DNA of 64,000 bases from assembly GCA_029379385.1 (NCBI GenBank), contig CM055605.1:8405001-8469000 (forward strand), written 5' to 3'. The notes under the pieces were generated by a model. The model was not told the origin of the DNA, made no database searches, and saw only the letters and a list, made by a program, of their open reading frames with translations. The stretch comes from Quillaja saponaria (lineage: Eukaryota; Streptophyta; Magnoliopsida; Fabales; Quillajaceae). The translations under genes were made by a program, and so were the position numbers. Shown here piece by piece: positions 49,916-62,592 of the stretch (within the stretch, counting starts at the first letter, position 1; every line of letters starts with the position of its first letter).

Positions 49916-52900
49916 ATGGAGGAAGTTCAGGAGCCGCAAAGTCAATCACTAGGTATATTTGTTGCTATGTTAGTATTTGATAGGATACTCTATGTAGCAT
50001 GCTTTGCCCAATTATTGCAGCTGCAGTTCGAAATTGGATATCAGTTTGATATGTGATCCCAAGGGCTTATCACATTTCCCAATATGGTGTTTAATAAAAA
50101 AAAATGCTTAACCCAAAATACTTTTTTTTTTTTGGTTGGGGGGGGGGGTGGGGGGGGGGGGGGGGGGGGGTGGGGTGGACGCGAGGGAGGAGGTGCTTTC
50201 TTTTCCACTTGATGCATCTGACCTTTTTGCAAGAAGCCACAACTTAATTAGAAGACTAAAATGTTAGCATCTTGTGGCTGTCTCTCCGAAACAGCACAAT
50301 AATAGTCTTTTACTCGGCCAAACCAAACCTTGTCTAATCCATATCACAGAACTTCAACAATGCACATACACCTTTACTATATCATGCGTGACATACATAA
50401 AGCTCATGTTATCTAGCTCCCTCAAATATATTTTTTAATTTAATTATGATCAGTATGTTTTCAAATTTTCTGATACTAAAATGTAAAAGTGTCGTCCTCT
50501 ATTTTTAGTAAATTCGAAAGCTTACTAAGTTTATCTTATAATTTTGATTTAATAATTGATGATATATCTTATCAACCTGTATGTATTTGCTTGTTTTGAT
50601 AAGGAGTATGCAGATTGGTGGAAGATGTTGAGCTACATGTTTTCTCATAATTTCCACTTTGTTTTATAATTGGATATTAGATGTACTAAGTATGTCTATG
50701 TCTATGTTTGTGTATGTGTGTGTGTGTGTTACCTTACTGAATCATATATAAGAAGAACGAAAACAAATTATCTTCTTTTCTCTATGCTTGACTGAGAGGA
50801 TATAAAATGTTGGTCAGTTCAGAGCATAACCATTTTCTGACACATGCCATGAATAGTAGTCAGTACTCATATCTTGTATAATATATTATTTGCAGGTCAG
50901 GATGATAAAAATGATTGAGTTACTGAAAATGCTACATTTGTGCAAGAGGAAACTCCTCAAGATGGGAATGGCCCCCCTAAAATTGACTCCGTAGTAGAAA
51001 TCCTTCATGAGAAAGTCAAGAAGCAAATAATGAAGGAAGGTCATGGTCAGAAACCGTCTATATATTCAACATGCTTTTGTAAGTATTTGTTTGTTACTTG
51101 GTTGATTATTATTGTCTTCACATGTTTACTTTGATAGTTTTAATCATTAATGTATTTTAATTTTCGTGTCTGTTGTCAATGAATAAAGTTCCTATTATTT
51201 TTTAGGGCCACTTGAATTTAAATGCTAATACAGTCATATTTTTTTCATAGCTAGATCTGGATGATAATCTGTTATGGCATTATGTGTCAATTTTCTGGCC
51301 CTTAACCCAAATGTTTTTCTGTTGAATATCTTATTGAAACTTAACTGCAATTAGCTTAATCAGCTCATATACTTGAGAATGCATTGTGATGTATGAATTG
51401 AGAAGGGGGATTTGATTACTTGACTAAAATAAGATATGCAATGAGCATGTATAATTCTTTATCAATATGCATTGTGGAAATCATCAGATAGCACAATGAC
51501 TTCTTAAAAGTCTGCGGATCTATATTAATGTAAACATCTAGATGCTTTACTTTAAAAGTTTAGTATTCAAATGCAATGATCGAGAGAAATCAATTTAGAA
51601 ATCCAAAATTAGCATACTAAGGTGATGCCCTGGCTATATTATATTGATGAAAAATATACAAACTCACATGTTCCATTGATTTAGCTGCTGCCTTTTTCTT
51701 AACATCCAATTTATTTCACACTCACTGTCCCCTTAGTTGTCTCTTAAAGTAACAAAAAACAACAATGTTCTGACAAAGGACTAATCATGTTCAAGTGGAC
51801 ACTTTTGCTTTCCTGCTGATTTTATATTGGCGTCATGAGGTTTGATACTTCAGAGACTATCACAATTATGTGCTTGGAAAAGATGGAGTTGATCACTGAT
51901 TTGCAGCAGTTTATATGTAGAAAATCATACATATTAACTGCAACATGGGTCTGGAATTGAGACATTCCCCTGGGTTTTCTGGGGTAGTCTGTTAGTGGCA
52001 GTAAGATTTGTTGTTAACTCCAAAATTTTGACAACTTGTTTTTAATACATTATTAAAGTTCTACTTATCATAAAATCCCAGATGAATGACTGAAAATCTA
52101 TTGGAATGTTTGGAATATGATCTTGTTCCTGAGTTTGGCAATTTGCAGCATTCTAGATAATTTCCTGGCAGCAACTGTGCGAGAGAATTCAATTGGCTAT
52201 ACTGCAATTTTCATGTTAAAAAATTTGCAATTTATGTCGTATTTTAATATTTTCTATCATCTGTTGCAGGCAACAAGATGTACTTGTTCTGATTTAGATC
52301 TTTTCTCTAGGCTCTAGCGAAATTAGCATAATCTATATTATTATACTAAGGGGATCCCCTGTTTCGATAAAACCTTATTTGTTTCCAAAAAACCAGCTCA
52401 AACTGAGTGAAATAATAGATATTAGAGTAATACAGTGGTAACATAAAATTAAAAGATACACCATTGTATAGAATTGAAACTCAATCTTGTAATTGCTTGA
52501 GACGAAAAGACTTTCATGTGATCAAGGTCTAAGTACTAAGTGTCAAAAGAAGATACCATGACCGTGAGAAAGTAAATGGATAAATGAGGCCATTCCCAAG
52601 GGCTATGTCATACCATTATAGCATATTACTCTAAGGTTTAATGCATGGCATGAAATAAATTGCGTGTTGTTTATTAATGGGTGTACTCCAGAGTTCAAAT
52701 AAAAGTAGGGACCAATATAGAAACAGCAACAAGTTATAAGTAACACTATTTCCCGAACCTAGCAATCAGGGCGACTTATGCATCTCCTTATACATTATAC
52801 ACACATCATATTACTTTTCTCTGAGGAAGAGCTTTGCTATAATGGCGATGTTAAAATCTTGGACATTTAGTACTATATTTTCTTCAAAGAAAATTGTTCT

Positions 52901-55376
52901 CGAGTCTCTGCTTTGTAGGAGTCAAAGTTGATAGGCTTGAACTGTTTCTAGATAATCTTTTTCCATAATCCACTCCTCCCTATTATTTTCTCTGTCAAAG
53001 CATGAGCTCTTTCTTTCTCTTAAAAAACAATTCGACTCAAAACAGCTTGTGGCAATAGTGCATTACAGTGCATTGACTGAAAGCACGCAGCACAAATTTG
53101 AAGACACATGGCATGAGCAAAGACCATTTGAGTTAGTATTAGGGAAAGGTACTTACCTATTTGACATGACACCTATTAATTTACTTGCTTGTCCTCATAT
53201 AAGTTTTGATGTTTACTGGTTTACTTTTAGTGTTTTAATCTCTTTAAGTTTTATAAGTTTTTCTTATTCATGTCTTGGATGATGATGTCTAAGTATTTGT
53301 CTGGATTTTATGCACTACAAGTCTACAACTATGAAAGCTTAATATTTCCACAGTTCTGACAATGAGGATGTAAATATTTCTGGTGAGCAGTTACATGGTT
53401 CTAGAAGTACACATACATATACAAATACTCTCTCTTAGAGACACACTCAAAACATGTGTAAGTCAGAATCATGCATTCATTGAGTAAATATCCTTTGACA
53501 ATCAGATATTTTCTTCAAGTATTGCTCTACTGTTCATTTTAATGAATTTTGACTGATTTTCTTCTGAAACAGTGAAGAAAGAAATGACTGGCTTGGGTAT
53601 TGGCATATCCAGCATGAAGTCTGGTGAGCATGCCCTGTTACATGTGTGCTGGGACTTATGGTATGGTAAGGAAGGAAACTTCTCTTTACCAAATGTTCCT
53701 CCCATGGCGGACATAATTTATGAAGTTGAGCTCATTGGGTTTGACGAAACCAACGAAGTAAGTTGTTGGTTTCCAAATCATTCCTGTATAGCCAGAGTTT
53801 GTAGGATGCTTACTGCACATGGCTTCACTTGGAAAACCTCGCAGTGATATGACTGTAGAGGAAAGAATTGGTGCAGCAGATTGCTGGAAGATGGATGGAA
53901 ATGCTTTCTTTAAGGAGGAAAAACTAGAGGAGGCTATGCAACAGTATGAAATGGTTACACACTTATGTTCCTTTAGATGTTATTATTCCACATTCTTGTC
54001 ATCATAGTCCAATAAGAACTTCATTGCGCTGTCTCTGGTTTCTCTCTGATTGTTTCTGGTTCATGTTAGGCAATAGCATATATGGGTGATGACTTCATGT
54101 TCCAGTTGTACGGTAAGTATCAGGACATGGCTTTGGCTGTTAAGAACCCATGCCATCTTAACATGGCAGCATGTCTCATAAAGCTAGACCGCTATGAGGA
54201 AGCCATTGGACATTGCTGCATTGTAAGTATATGATTCCCTTGACAAATTGACTGCCCATTAAATGCTTCTTTTGATCTTCTTAGATGCCACAGTATTAAA
54301 GAAGATCTTGGTTTGTTTTAAATTTTCATAAACATAAATCAATTAAACTTATTTTCTCTGCAAGTTCTTTGATATTATTGTGGTTGGGGTTGTCCATGAG
54401 AATGCAACAGAAGCTTAGTGCTGTCCCAAAGAGGTTGTTGCTGCTTAGGCTGGACAGTAGTAAGCCAATAGTAATATGGTATGGTTTAGAACGCAATGAA
54501 GGCAGTAAATGCTCTTCATCAATGTAGGCTCCATTTGAATCCATTTTCTGAGCTTTTTTCCCTTTGGAGAGAGGGGGAGGGGGTGTTCCCTTTTTATTCC
54601 TGTACCTCGCCGGAAACAAATTTCATGATTGTGCTTTTTTTTTTGTTCTTTTTCCCCATGTTAATGTTCCTTAAGAAAAGTCTATGGGTTTTCGGGTATG
54701 TGGCAGCGACCTTTTTGGGATACTATAAATTTATATAATGTCAAGACTATCACACGTAGCCATTATTGAAGATAAACAATGGTTTTCTGAGAGTTTCTCA
54801 ATGCTTTGGTGACAAATGCACAGTGTATTGGGTTTATATGTGTTGTGCAATAGTGTTGTATCCTGACCAGGACCTTGACAATTAAGTTGAAAATTGAAAT
54901 ATTGTGTCTCTAATCTATCCCAAAATATTATGATTGTAATGAGCAATACTTCAGAGAAGTATCATTTTTAAAACTCTAGTAACAATTCCCTTGAACATGT
55001 TGATCTTTGAGGTTTTGAAGTTTCAGCGCGTCATTTGATTGAATAATGGGATTTGCAGGTTTTGGCTGAGGACCAAAACAATGTCAAGGCACTGTTTAGG
55101 CGAGGTAAGGCTAGTGCAGCACTTGGGCAAACAGATGCTGCTCAAGAAGACTTCCTGAAGGCTTATGCACCTGAGGATAAAGGGATTACGAGAGAATTAC
55201 GTATTCTTGCCGGGCATGATGACGCTCTTTATCAGAAGCAGAAAGAGATATATAAAGGAATTTTTGGAGCGAGATCCGAACTGAAACCCAAGCAAAATTG
55301 GCTGATTCTTTTCTGGCAATTGTTGTTGTCTCTATTGCTTCGCCTCTTCAAGCATAAAACACACAAAGCTGACTGA
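49916..55376 (+). pseudogene. TWD1: TWISTED DWARF 1 / FKBP42 copy with in-frame stop and lost splice acceptor
   Basis: Seven exon segments: 49916-49952, 50896-51078, 53059-53148, 53573-53757, about 53831-53953, 54070-54222 and 55059-55376. They encode the whole FKBP42 plan: FKBP-like domain (HKFEDTWHEQRPFELVLGK, KEGNFSLPNVPPMADIIYEV), TPR repeats (RSDMTVEERIGAAD, KMDGNAFFKEEKLEEAMQQY, VKALFRRGKASAALGQTDAA), calmodulin-binding region and a C-terminal membrane anchor (NWLILFWQLLLSLLLRLF). TWD1 chaperones ABCB auxin transporters. Lesions: TGA right after GQDDKND in exon 2 (about residue 20), no AG at the expected start of exon 5 (CTTGGAAAA), and unusual residues in conserved blocks. A TAG at 53789-53791 could supply a substitute in-frame acceptor adding 13 residues. 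Initiation at an ATG late in exon 2 could still give a truncated protein, so death is likely but not proven. Confidence 0.8.
50138..50177 (+). repeat. Long poly-G tract in intron 1 of the TWD1-like gene
   Basis: About 40 bases are nearly pure G, interrupted by three T. It is preceded by a T tract and followed by GCGAGGGAGGAGG. It is able in principle to form G-quadruplexes on the plus strand. Exact length is prone to sequencing error. Confidence 0.85.
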
Positions 55377-56197
55377 TCAAAGTTTTTGAATTAACAGAAG
55401 CAAGAAACGTCATGCATGAAGCTGGTGTAACACCTGTCTTGTATTTTTTGTTAGCTTAAGCTTTGTTAACATTGAATATATCCAATGAATCAGTTGAATG
55501 TTTATGAGGATATTTTGTAGTTGGTAGTGGTAAATGTTTGCCCTATCTTCCTTGTGAAACTTCCTGATGCCACTAAACACTGGTTGTCTCTCATGAAGCT
55601 TCTTCTACTTTCCTTTTCTGCTTCAGACAGCCTTACTCTTCTACGTTCAGAAAGTATGAATTATCTGGCAAACTATACTGGCTCTGTTTTAGGATGATTG
55701 ATTGATTGTCACCCTAAACCTCTCCCCATCAAAAGGAAAGAAATATCTCCCATCTTTCTGATTCAATGGCTTTCTGAAAGATAACTGGCTTTGTTTTATA
55801 TAGAATAACAAAATTAAGACTTGAGGAAGCCATATGTTTCCCTGTGCTGTGTGACCTACACAAAATTGCAGCCTACTGCAATAATCACAGAATTAAGAAT
55901 ACAGTTTGATCTTGAACAAAACAACGAAAATAATGTCTTTATTTCTTCCTTGTACATGCCTTTCCTTTTTCGGTACATCAGAAAGAATCGATCTTAGGAC
56001 CTCTGCATAAAGTAATCTAGCATCAGAGACATCTCTTTTTGTGCCTTTGTTGGTGTCACTGAACCAGAGGACGTTTCCTTACATCCCAATAATAGAAAAC
56101 TACATAAAAGAAATTGGAAGAAAAAAATATATACATACGACAACACTAATTTACATATTCAGAGGATTGAAAAAAGTCCCAAAACGATAGGCAGTGT
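55377..56197. other. Intergenic between convergent genes
   Basis: 3' flanks of the TWD1-like gene (+) and of the small membrane-protein gene (-). No coding or repeat is recognised. Confidence 0.5.
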
Positions 56198-56557
56198 CTA
56201 CCAGGATTGTTTTGGCATTGAAACCCAAGCAGAGTAAGCACAAACTAGCATTTGAGATATATACACATAAACAGCAAATGATAAACTCATCAAAACCAAG
56301 TCTTTCCAGTCACCCTTTTGCTGTGGACTTAAATTCTTCTTCAGACCCTTCCCAAACTTCTCAAAACCATGAAAGAACTTCAACAACATTTGCTTTCCTG
56401 CCTTGTCTTTCTTCCTTTTTGTACCTGAATCCTTCACAGGTTCACCATTTTGGCATGAGAGAAGAATGAAAATCTTGGAGCTGTTTCTCTTTCTGAATTT
56501 TTGGATGGGGCTCCTGCTTTTACTATGGCAATAATGGCCAAATAAAAGAGCAGCCAT
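56198..56557 (-). CDS. Small predicted membrane protein, unknown function
   Basis: A single-exon frame of 119 residues. The N-terminal 80 residues are basic (RSPIQKFRKRNSSK, TKRKKDKAGKQ) and lead into LLKFFHGFEKFGKGLKK. A hydrophobic stretch follows (about residues 86-108: DLVLMSLSFAVYVYISQMLV CAY region), then a short tail ending MPKQSW. This predicts a single-pass, tail-anchored protein with the basic part in the cytosol. I recognise no family with certainty; similar short proteins seem to exist in other plants but I cannot name one. Support for coding is the clean start, full-length open frame, plausible architecture, and position between two gene ends. Confidence 0.6.
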   Translation of the reverse strand: MAALLFGHYCHSKSRSPIQKFRKRNSSKIFILLSCQNGEPVKDSGTKRKKDKAGKQMLLKFFHGFEKFGKGLKKNLSPQQKGDWKDLVLMSLSFAVYVYISQMLVCAYSAWVSMPKQSW

Positions 56558-57830
56558 TGAATAGTGAAGGTAATGGAGGTTCGAGGGAGTTAGGTGAAGT
56601 TAATAGGTTTTGTTTATTTGATGATGTATGGCTGTGAGGAATTAGAAAAGGTGGAGAAGTTGAGTTTGATCTCATCAATGAAAAAGAAGATAAACAATCA
56701 CTTCACTCAATGACCAATCAAGTTGTTGTCTCTTTCAATTTCATGCTAGTACAAATGCTTGCCCAATTAGATACTTTACAAGACATGTATGGATAAGAGA
56801 CTAGGATACGTGGGAGTACATTTGGTTGGTAAAAATATTTTTTTAATAGAGTTGTTTGAAAAATATTGAATAAAAAGTTAAAAAATTACTTAAATGAATT
56901 AAGGTCATTTGACATATAAAAAAATTATTTGATTTGTAAATTTAATATTACAATTACTAAAAATATTATTTTAACAAATATTATAATTATATTTATCTAA
57001 ATAAAATAATTATTAAAATTTAGTTGAACTTCACTTGTTTTTCATTAAATTTTTTTTTTTGAACACACAAGAAAATATTTGTAGAGGAGGCCAATAGAGA
57101 ATCTTGAATGAGGCTAAGCTCATACTCGGGTTATTCGTGAGAAACCAAAATTATTATTATTTTTTTCTAATTTTATTTTTTAAAACTCTAAAAGTCTAAA
57201 AATATTTTTTTTCTAAAACTTAAAAAATAAAATTTTTGTTACCAAATAGTTTTGTAAAAAAATTAAACCAAAAAATTATTTTAGAAACCAAATTAAATAG
57301 GGGCAATATTTATAACATACTAGACAAATGAAGAGAGAGAACTACTTTTTGGTCAAAAAAATTTTTGTTTCATAAAATATTAATTAATAAAAACAAATTA
57401 ACTGCACTAAATACACCTTATTGCTAAAAAACAAATAGTAATTATTTTTGTGAGTTTTTTTCTTTATTTTTGATGAGTTCTAAACATTGGGATGAGCTCT
57501 ATCACATGCAAATAAAACCCATATAAACATCAACTATCATGCGCCGGCAATGCGCAATACGCATCCCCCCCGTGGCTTTCACACCTTCCCTAACCCAAAA
57601 GTTAACTCTACACAAATGCACGCACTTTGCGTATTCAACTCACCCTCCATTTTCTCTTACTTCTTCACTAGTTCAACTGCGTTGACTGAAGTACACAATT
57701 TTTATTTATTTTTCAAAAAGTATTTTTAGACATGACCACACACAGACCAAACATTTCCACCACCCCACTCGCCGTGAAACCAACGCCGGAAAATATTTCT
57801 TATCTCTCAACGGCGAGGCCTCTCCTATAT
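56558..57830. other. Intergenic, divergent promoter region
   Basis: Upstream DNA shared by the small membrane-protein gene (-) and the OBERON-like gene (+). Mostly AT-rich; it becomes C-rich from about 57540. Telo-box-like words AACCCTA and AGGGTT occur at about 57910-57930 in the OBE4 leader. A CCG/GTAAC site at 57834-57840 may be a leader-intron donor. Confidence 0.4.
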
Positions 57831-58078
57831 CTCCGGTAACTTCTCTTTGTACCTTCGCTTTTTCTCCTCTTTCCAGCTCTTTTTTTAACGTCTAACACGT
57901 TCTGAAGCTAGGGTTCTGAAAACCCTAGCTTTTTGTCAATTTCTGTGATTAAAAGTATGGGGTTTTGTAAAATTGTAGCATTTTGTAGCTCATTAGTTTA
58001 GGTTATATATATTCTGCTCTTTGTTTTGGAGTTCCTTTGGTTTTTTTAATTGTTTGGAGGTCTGGGGAATTTTTCAAA

Positions 58079-61000
58079 ATGAAGAGATTGAGGTCGAGTG
58101 ACGATCTTGATTCTTATGGAGACAAAAATGTTTGCAAGGATTCGAATTTAAGTCGATCTTCATCTTCTTCGCATCGAAGTTCTTATTACAAATCCGAGAA
58201 TGTACGGAAGGGTTTTAACTCTTCGTGGGCTTCATCTTCTCGGTATGATAGGGATAGAATGGTGGATGATGATCGAAAAGGGTCGAGGTTGGTTCGGAAG
58301 AGATCAGAACATGATTTCGAGAGTTTTGACAGAAGAAAAGGGTCTGAACGTTATAGGGATACTGGGGATAGTGGAGGGTTTGGTGGTAAAGTGAATCGGA
58401 ATTTGATTCATAGGTCGGAGAGCTTTTGTGGGTACAGGAGGGAATTCCCGAAGGGGTTTCGGTCGGAGAGGGATCGGTCGCGACGCGAAGGCAGTGTGTC
58501 TTCATGGCGGAGATTTGGTGGTGGGTTTAATGATTTTGATGAGAGTGGTAGAGGGAGCAGGGGTGGGCAGGAAGATAGAGGCAGTATGAGTTCGCCGAGG
58601 GGTTTGAGGGACATGAAGTCTCCAACTTGGTCAAAAGATTCTGGGAGTGAGCAATCCAGGATGAGGTCTCCATCAAGAGGGTTGAGAGATGCAAACTCAA
58701 AGTCAAAGTCACCGACTTGGTCAAAGGACTCTGGGAGTGACCAATCAAAGCGTGAGCGATCCAAAAGTGTTGAGGTGAAGAAGACTGAAGAGTTGCAGGT
58801 TGAAAGGGGAAGTAGCAGTGAAATGGAAGAAGGAGAACTAGAACCTGAACCTTTGCCTGAAGCTGAAGCTGAAGCTGAACCTGAGTCAGCTTCTCTAGTT
58901 GAACATGAAACTATGGACAGCGGTTCTGTTCTGAATTCTAAGAATAAGGAAATTCTGAATGAATGCCGGATTGACAATACTGATGCAGTGGTGGAGGGAA
59001 GATTGGAATCGTTAAATAAAGTAGAGATAATGCCAAACAAGGATGCTGATGATTGTGAAGGGAAGGAAACTGTAGAAGGTGATAAGTTGGTGAATTTTCA
59101 GAAAAATCTACATGATTATATGGATCATAATAAAGATGAAATTGAATATTCAGCTTATGATGGTGGCAAGGAAAAAGAGTGTTTGAAAGGAGATAGTGAA
59201 GGTGAAGAGGAAACATGTAAGGTTACAGATCTGGAGAAGCCATTAGAGCCCACACAAGACAAGGGTATAGATCTTGAAGCCAAAGCAGAGGCTGTTGAAG
59301 AACCAGAGTTAAACAAGGAATCTATTGAGGAAAGTGAAGTGTCTCAAGCAAATACATCAATGATGGCAGGCTGTGTGACTAGGAATTCGAAGGACAAAGG
59401 CAAAGATGTGTCACCTACTCTTGTTACTGATTCTGCAGATGATGGTTTATGGATTGATAGAGAATCAAGAGATCTCACAACTTGCTTGGACAATGCAATG
59501 GAAGGACCAAGTACAAGGGGGTTTGAGTTGTTTTCCAGATCTCCTGTTAGAAGAGTAGAGAAACCAGACCCAACAAATCTCAATAAGAAGGACGAAAGTT
59601 TTGGATTGGAGCCACTTGACCTTTCTCTTAGTTTACCAAATGTGTTGTTACCTATTGGTGCTGAAGAGACAATCCCAGTTCCTGGATCCCCTGGTCAAGC
59701 TCGGAGTATTCAGTCCTTAACCAATACATTTTGTACCGAGTCAGATGGATTTACTGCATCAATGTCATATTCAGGTTCCCAGTCATTTTTTCACAATCCA
59801 AGCTGTTCTCTGACACAAAATTCAGTGGATTATGAACAATCAGTTGGCAGCCGCCCCATATTTCAGGGAATTGATCAAATTACTTCAGGGGCTTGGCAGG
59901 GACAGGCTCAGAATGATCCTAAGCAGAAAGAAATCCCCCTATATCAAAGAATCTTGATGAACGGAAATGTCTCTTTTCTCCAGTCTCAGGCTTCACAGGG
60001 TATTTCTGATGTTCAAACCATGCAAGGACAACATTCAACGGTTTTAGAAGGGAGTTCAAGGATTCCCAGTGGACTTGACAGGCAATTGAGTTTTAATACG
60101 CAATTGTCGGGACAATCAAGATGCCGTGATGATGTTAGGTCTCCTTCACAGAGTTTTGGATCCCATGAAATTGGATCAAGATACAGTTTTGACAAGAAAC
60201 GGTCAATGAGGGAGAAAAGTAATGGTAGTTTTTATAGGACTTCTAGCCAGAAGGAACAAGAGAACTTTCTGATGGAACGTTTTGACTTTGTTGAGACAGT
60301 CATCACAAAGATAGTTTCTGAACCGGTACATGCAATGGCAAAAAAGTTTCATGAAATGTCAGGACAACACATAGCATGTCTGAAAGAGGGCATTCACGAG
60401 ATTATGTTGAATGCAGATAAACACGGGCAACTACTTTCATTTCAGAAAGTGTTGCAGAAAAGATCTGACATTACACTGGAGGTGCTAGTAAAGTCCCACC
60501 GAGCTCAATTGGAAATCTTGGTTGCTTTGAGAACTGGTCTGCCTGATTTTCTTCAGCTAGACAAGAATATTCCAAAATCTGATATAGCTGAGATTTTTCT
60601 GAACTTGAGGTGTAGGAATCTGACTTGTCTAAGTCTGTTACCTGTTGATGAATGTGATTGCAAGGTTTGCGTTCAGAAGAATGGTTTTTGCAGTAAATGT
60701 ATGTGTCTTCTGTGTTCAAAGTTTGACATGGCATCCAATACATGTAGTTGGGTTGGGTGCGATGTTTGTCTTCATTGGTGTCATACAGACTGTGGGTTGC
60801 GGCAATCTTATATTAGAACTGGACATAGTGCAACTGGGGCACAAGGGACAACTGAAATGCAGTTCCACTGTGTTGCCTGTGATCATCCCTCTGAGATGTT
60901 TGGTTTTGTGAAGGAGGTTTTTCAAAATTTTGCGAAAGAATGGACAGTTGAAACTCTTCACAAGGAGCTTGAATACGTAAAGAGAATTTTTTCTGCCAGC

Positions 61001-62592
61001 AAGGATTTGAGAGGGAGAGGACTGCATGAAACTGCCGATCTGATTTTACCAAGATTGGCAAATAAATCTGACTTTCCAGAGGTTTACAGTCACATCATGT
61101 CTTTCTTTAATGGTAAGTGTTGATTTGTTTGAAGGCTTTTTAGTGATTTTTCTGTTCTTGCTTTTCATACTAGCGACATAAAGCACGAATCGCGTAGACA
61201 GAAATTAGGTAGGAAATTTTTTTAGTGGTCCATTGTCTACTGTGTTTCAGTTATTAATGAATTATAAGAAAGGAATTACAAGACAGTAAGTTAGGACATC
61301 CTAAATTTCAAGTTGTGTTCAAAGAAGTTGCTTAGTATCTTTAGCTCATTTATGATCATGTTGATGTTGACAATTACCTGGATACTGCAAGTTGCATGAT
61401 GTACACTGGATATAAATAATTTATTGTCAGTACATAATTTTTTAATATGAAATAGAGTCATGGTAGGTTACTGTGTGTTATTTTTGGATACCTTACTTGA
61501 CATATACTGGAACATAATGATGGTCTGATTGAAAGTTGAGCAACTGGCTCCGATGGAAGAATGTAATTCACTCTACCAGCAAAAAAAAGTAACAAACAGA
61601 TATAACTATTCTAAATCAGCTGCGTACATCTGAATATTTATCCCATCCATGAGACTAGTCCTTCCTAGATTTTAACTATAGCAAAATCTCCATGTATCAC
61701 ATCTTAAAGCTTAACAGGAGCTAAAGGTCGATGTCTTTGTTTTACCTGATTTTGTTTCCTATAAAATTTGTAAATGTTAATATTGAACAGAAAGAAAGAC
61801 CATATGGTGCATTTTATGTAAGTTTGAGTTCAAGCCAGAAACAATATGCACAGAGACAAAGTGGTGCCCTGTCTGGAGATTTTTTATCATTGTGGAATTA
61901 TAACAAATTGCAAAATAAATATCATTGTTGACAAATCGCCCAAGTTCTGTTCTTAATGATATTTGGCTTTGTTGAATGTGCGAGCTAAACTGCAATCTTG
62001 CTTATTTACATACTTCATGGTATTTGCAGATGCTGATACTGCCAAATTATGTGTGACACCCATTTCTTTTGGGAAGGAACTTACCAAAGAAAGCAATGGA
62101 TTTGCAGGGCCAAGCCAGGAAGCTCCATGGCTAAAGTCAGTTTATTCAGAAAAAGCTCCTCATTTGGACAGGCCAGCTAAAATAATTTCCAGCTTCAGTT
62201 ATGAACGGAATGATACACGAACCAGGCAGCATGAGTTGCAGACGAGTGCCCAAAAGGATTATTGTTTTGATGAATTGGATAGTATCGTAAGAGCTAAACA
62301 GGAAGAATCACAAATGTTCCAAGCACGTGCTGATGCTGCAAGAAGTGATGCCGAGGGACTGAAACGTATTGCTCTTGCTAAGAATGAGAAAATTGAAGAA
62401 GAGTATACTAGTCGAGTTGCAAAGTTGCGCTTCGTTGAGACTGAGGAAATACGCAAGCAAAAATTTGAAGAACTCCAGGCATTACAAAGAGCACACCAGG
62501 AATACTTCAATATGAAAATGAGGATGGAGGCAGAAATTAAAGATCTGTTATCAAAGATGGAAGCTACAAAAAGGAACTATCTGATGGGCTGA
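58079..62592 (+). CDS. OBE4: OBERON 4-like PHD finger protein (TITANIA family)
   Basis: Two exons, 58079-61112 and 62030-62592, joined in phase 1 (AAT-G/AT), give 1198 residues. I chose MKRLRSSDDLDSYGDK at 58079 over an in-frame ATG 14 codons upstream because OBE3 and OBE4 proteins begin this way. The first 230 residues are Ser/Arg-rich with SPTWSKDSGS repeats. Residues about 230-430 are acidic. A PHD-type finger spans about C859-C934 (CDCKVCVQKNGFCSKCMCLL, CDVCLHWCHTDCGL, HCVACDHPSEMF). Just after it lies the conserved helical region (WTVETLHKELEYVKRIFS). A coiled coil occupies roughly residues 1085-1195 (EESQMFQARADAARSD, RMEAEIKDLLSKMEATKRNY). OBERON proteins act in the nucleus and bind histone H3 tails to maintain shoot and root meristems. 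Length fits OBE4 better than the shorter OBE3. Confidence 0.92.

Noticed and set aside
58037..58078. Upstream in-frame ATG of the OBERON-like gene
   Set aside because: Adds 14 residues not typical of the family, which starts MKRLRSSDD.
58408..59040. 210-residue minus-strand open frame in OBE4 exon 1
   Set aside because: Ser/Leu-rich composition is the mirror of the Arg/Glu/Ser coding strand; no independent support.
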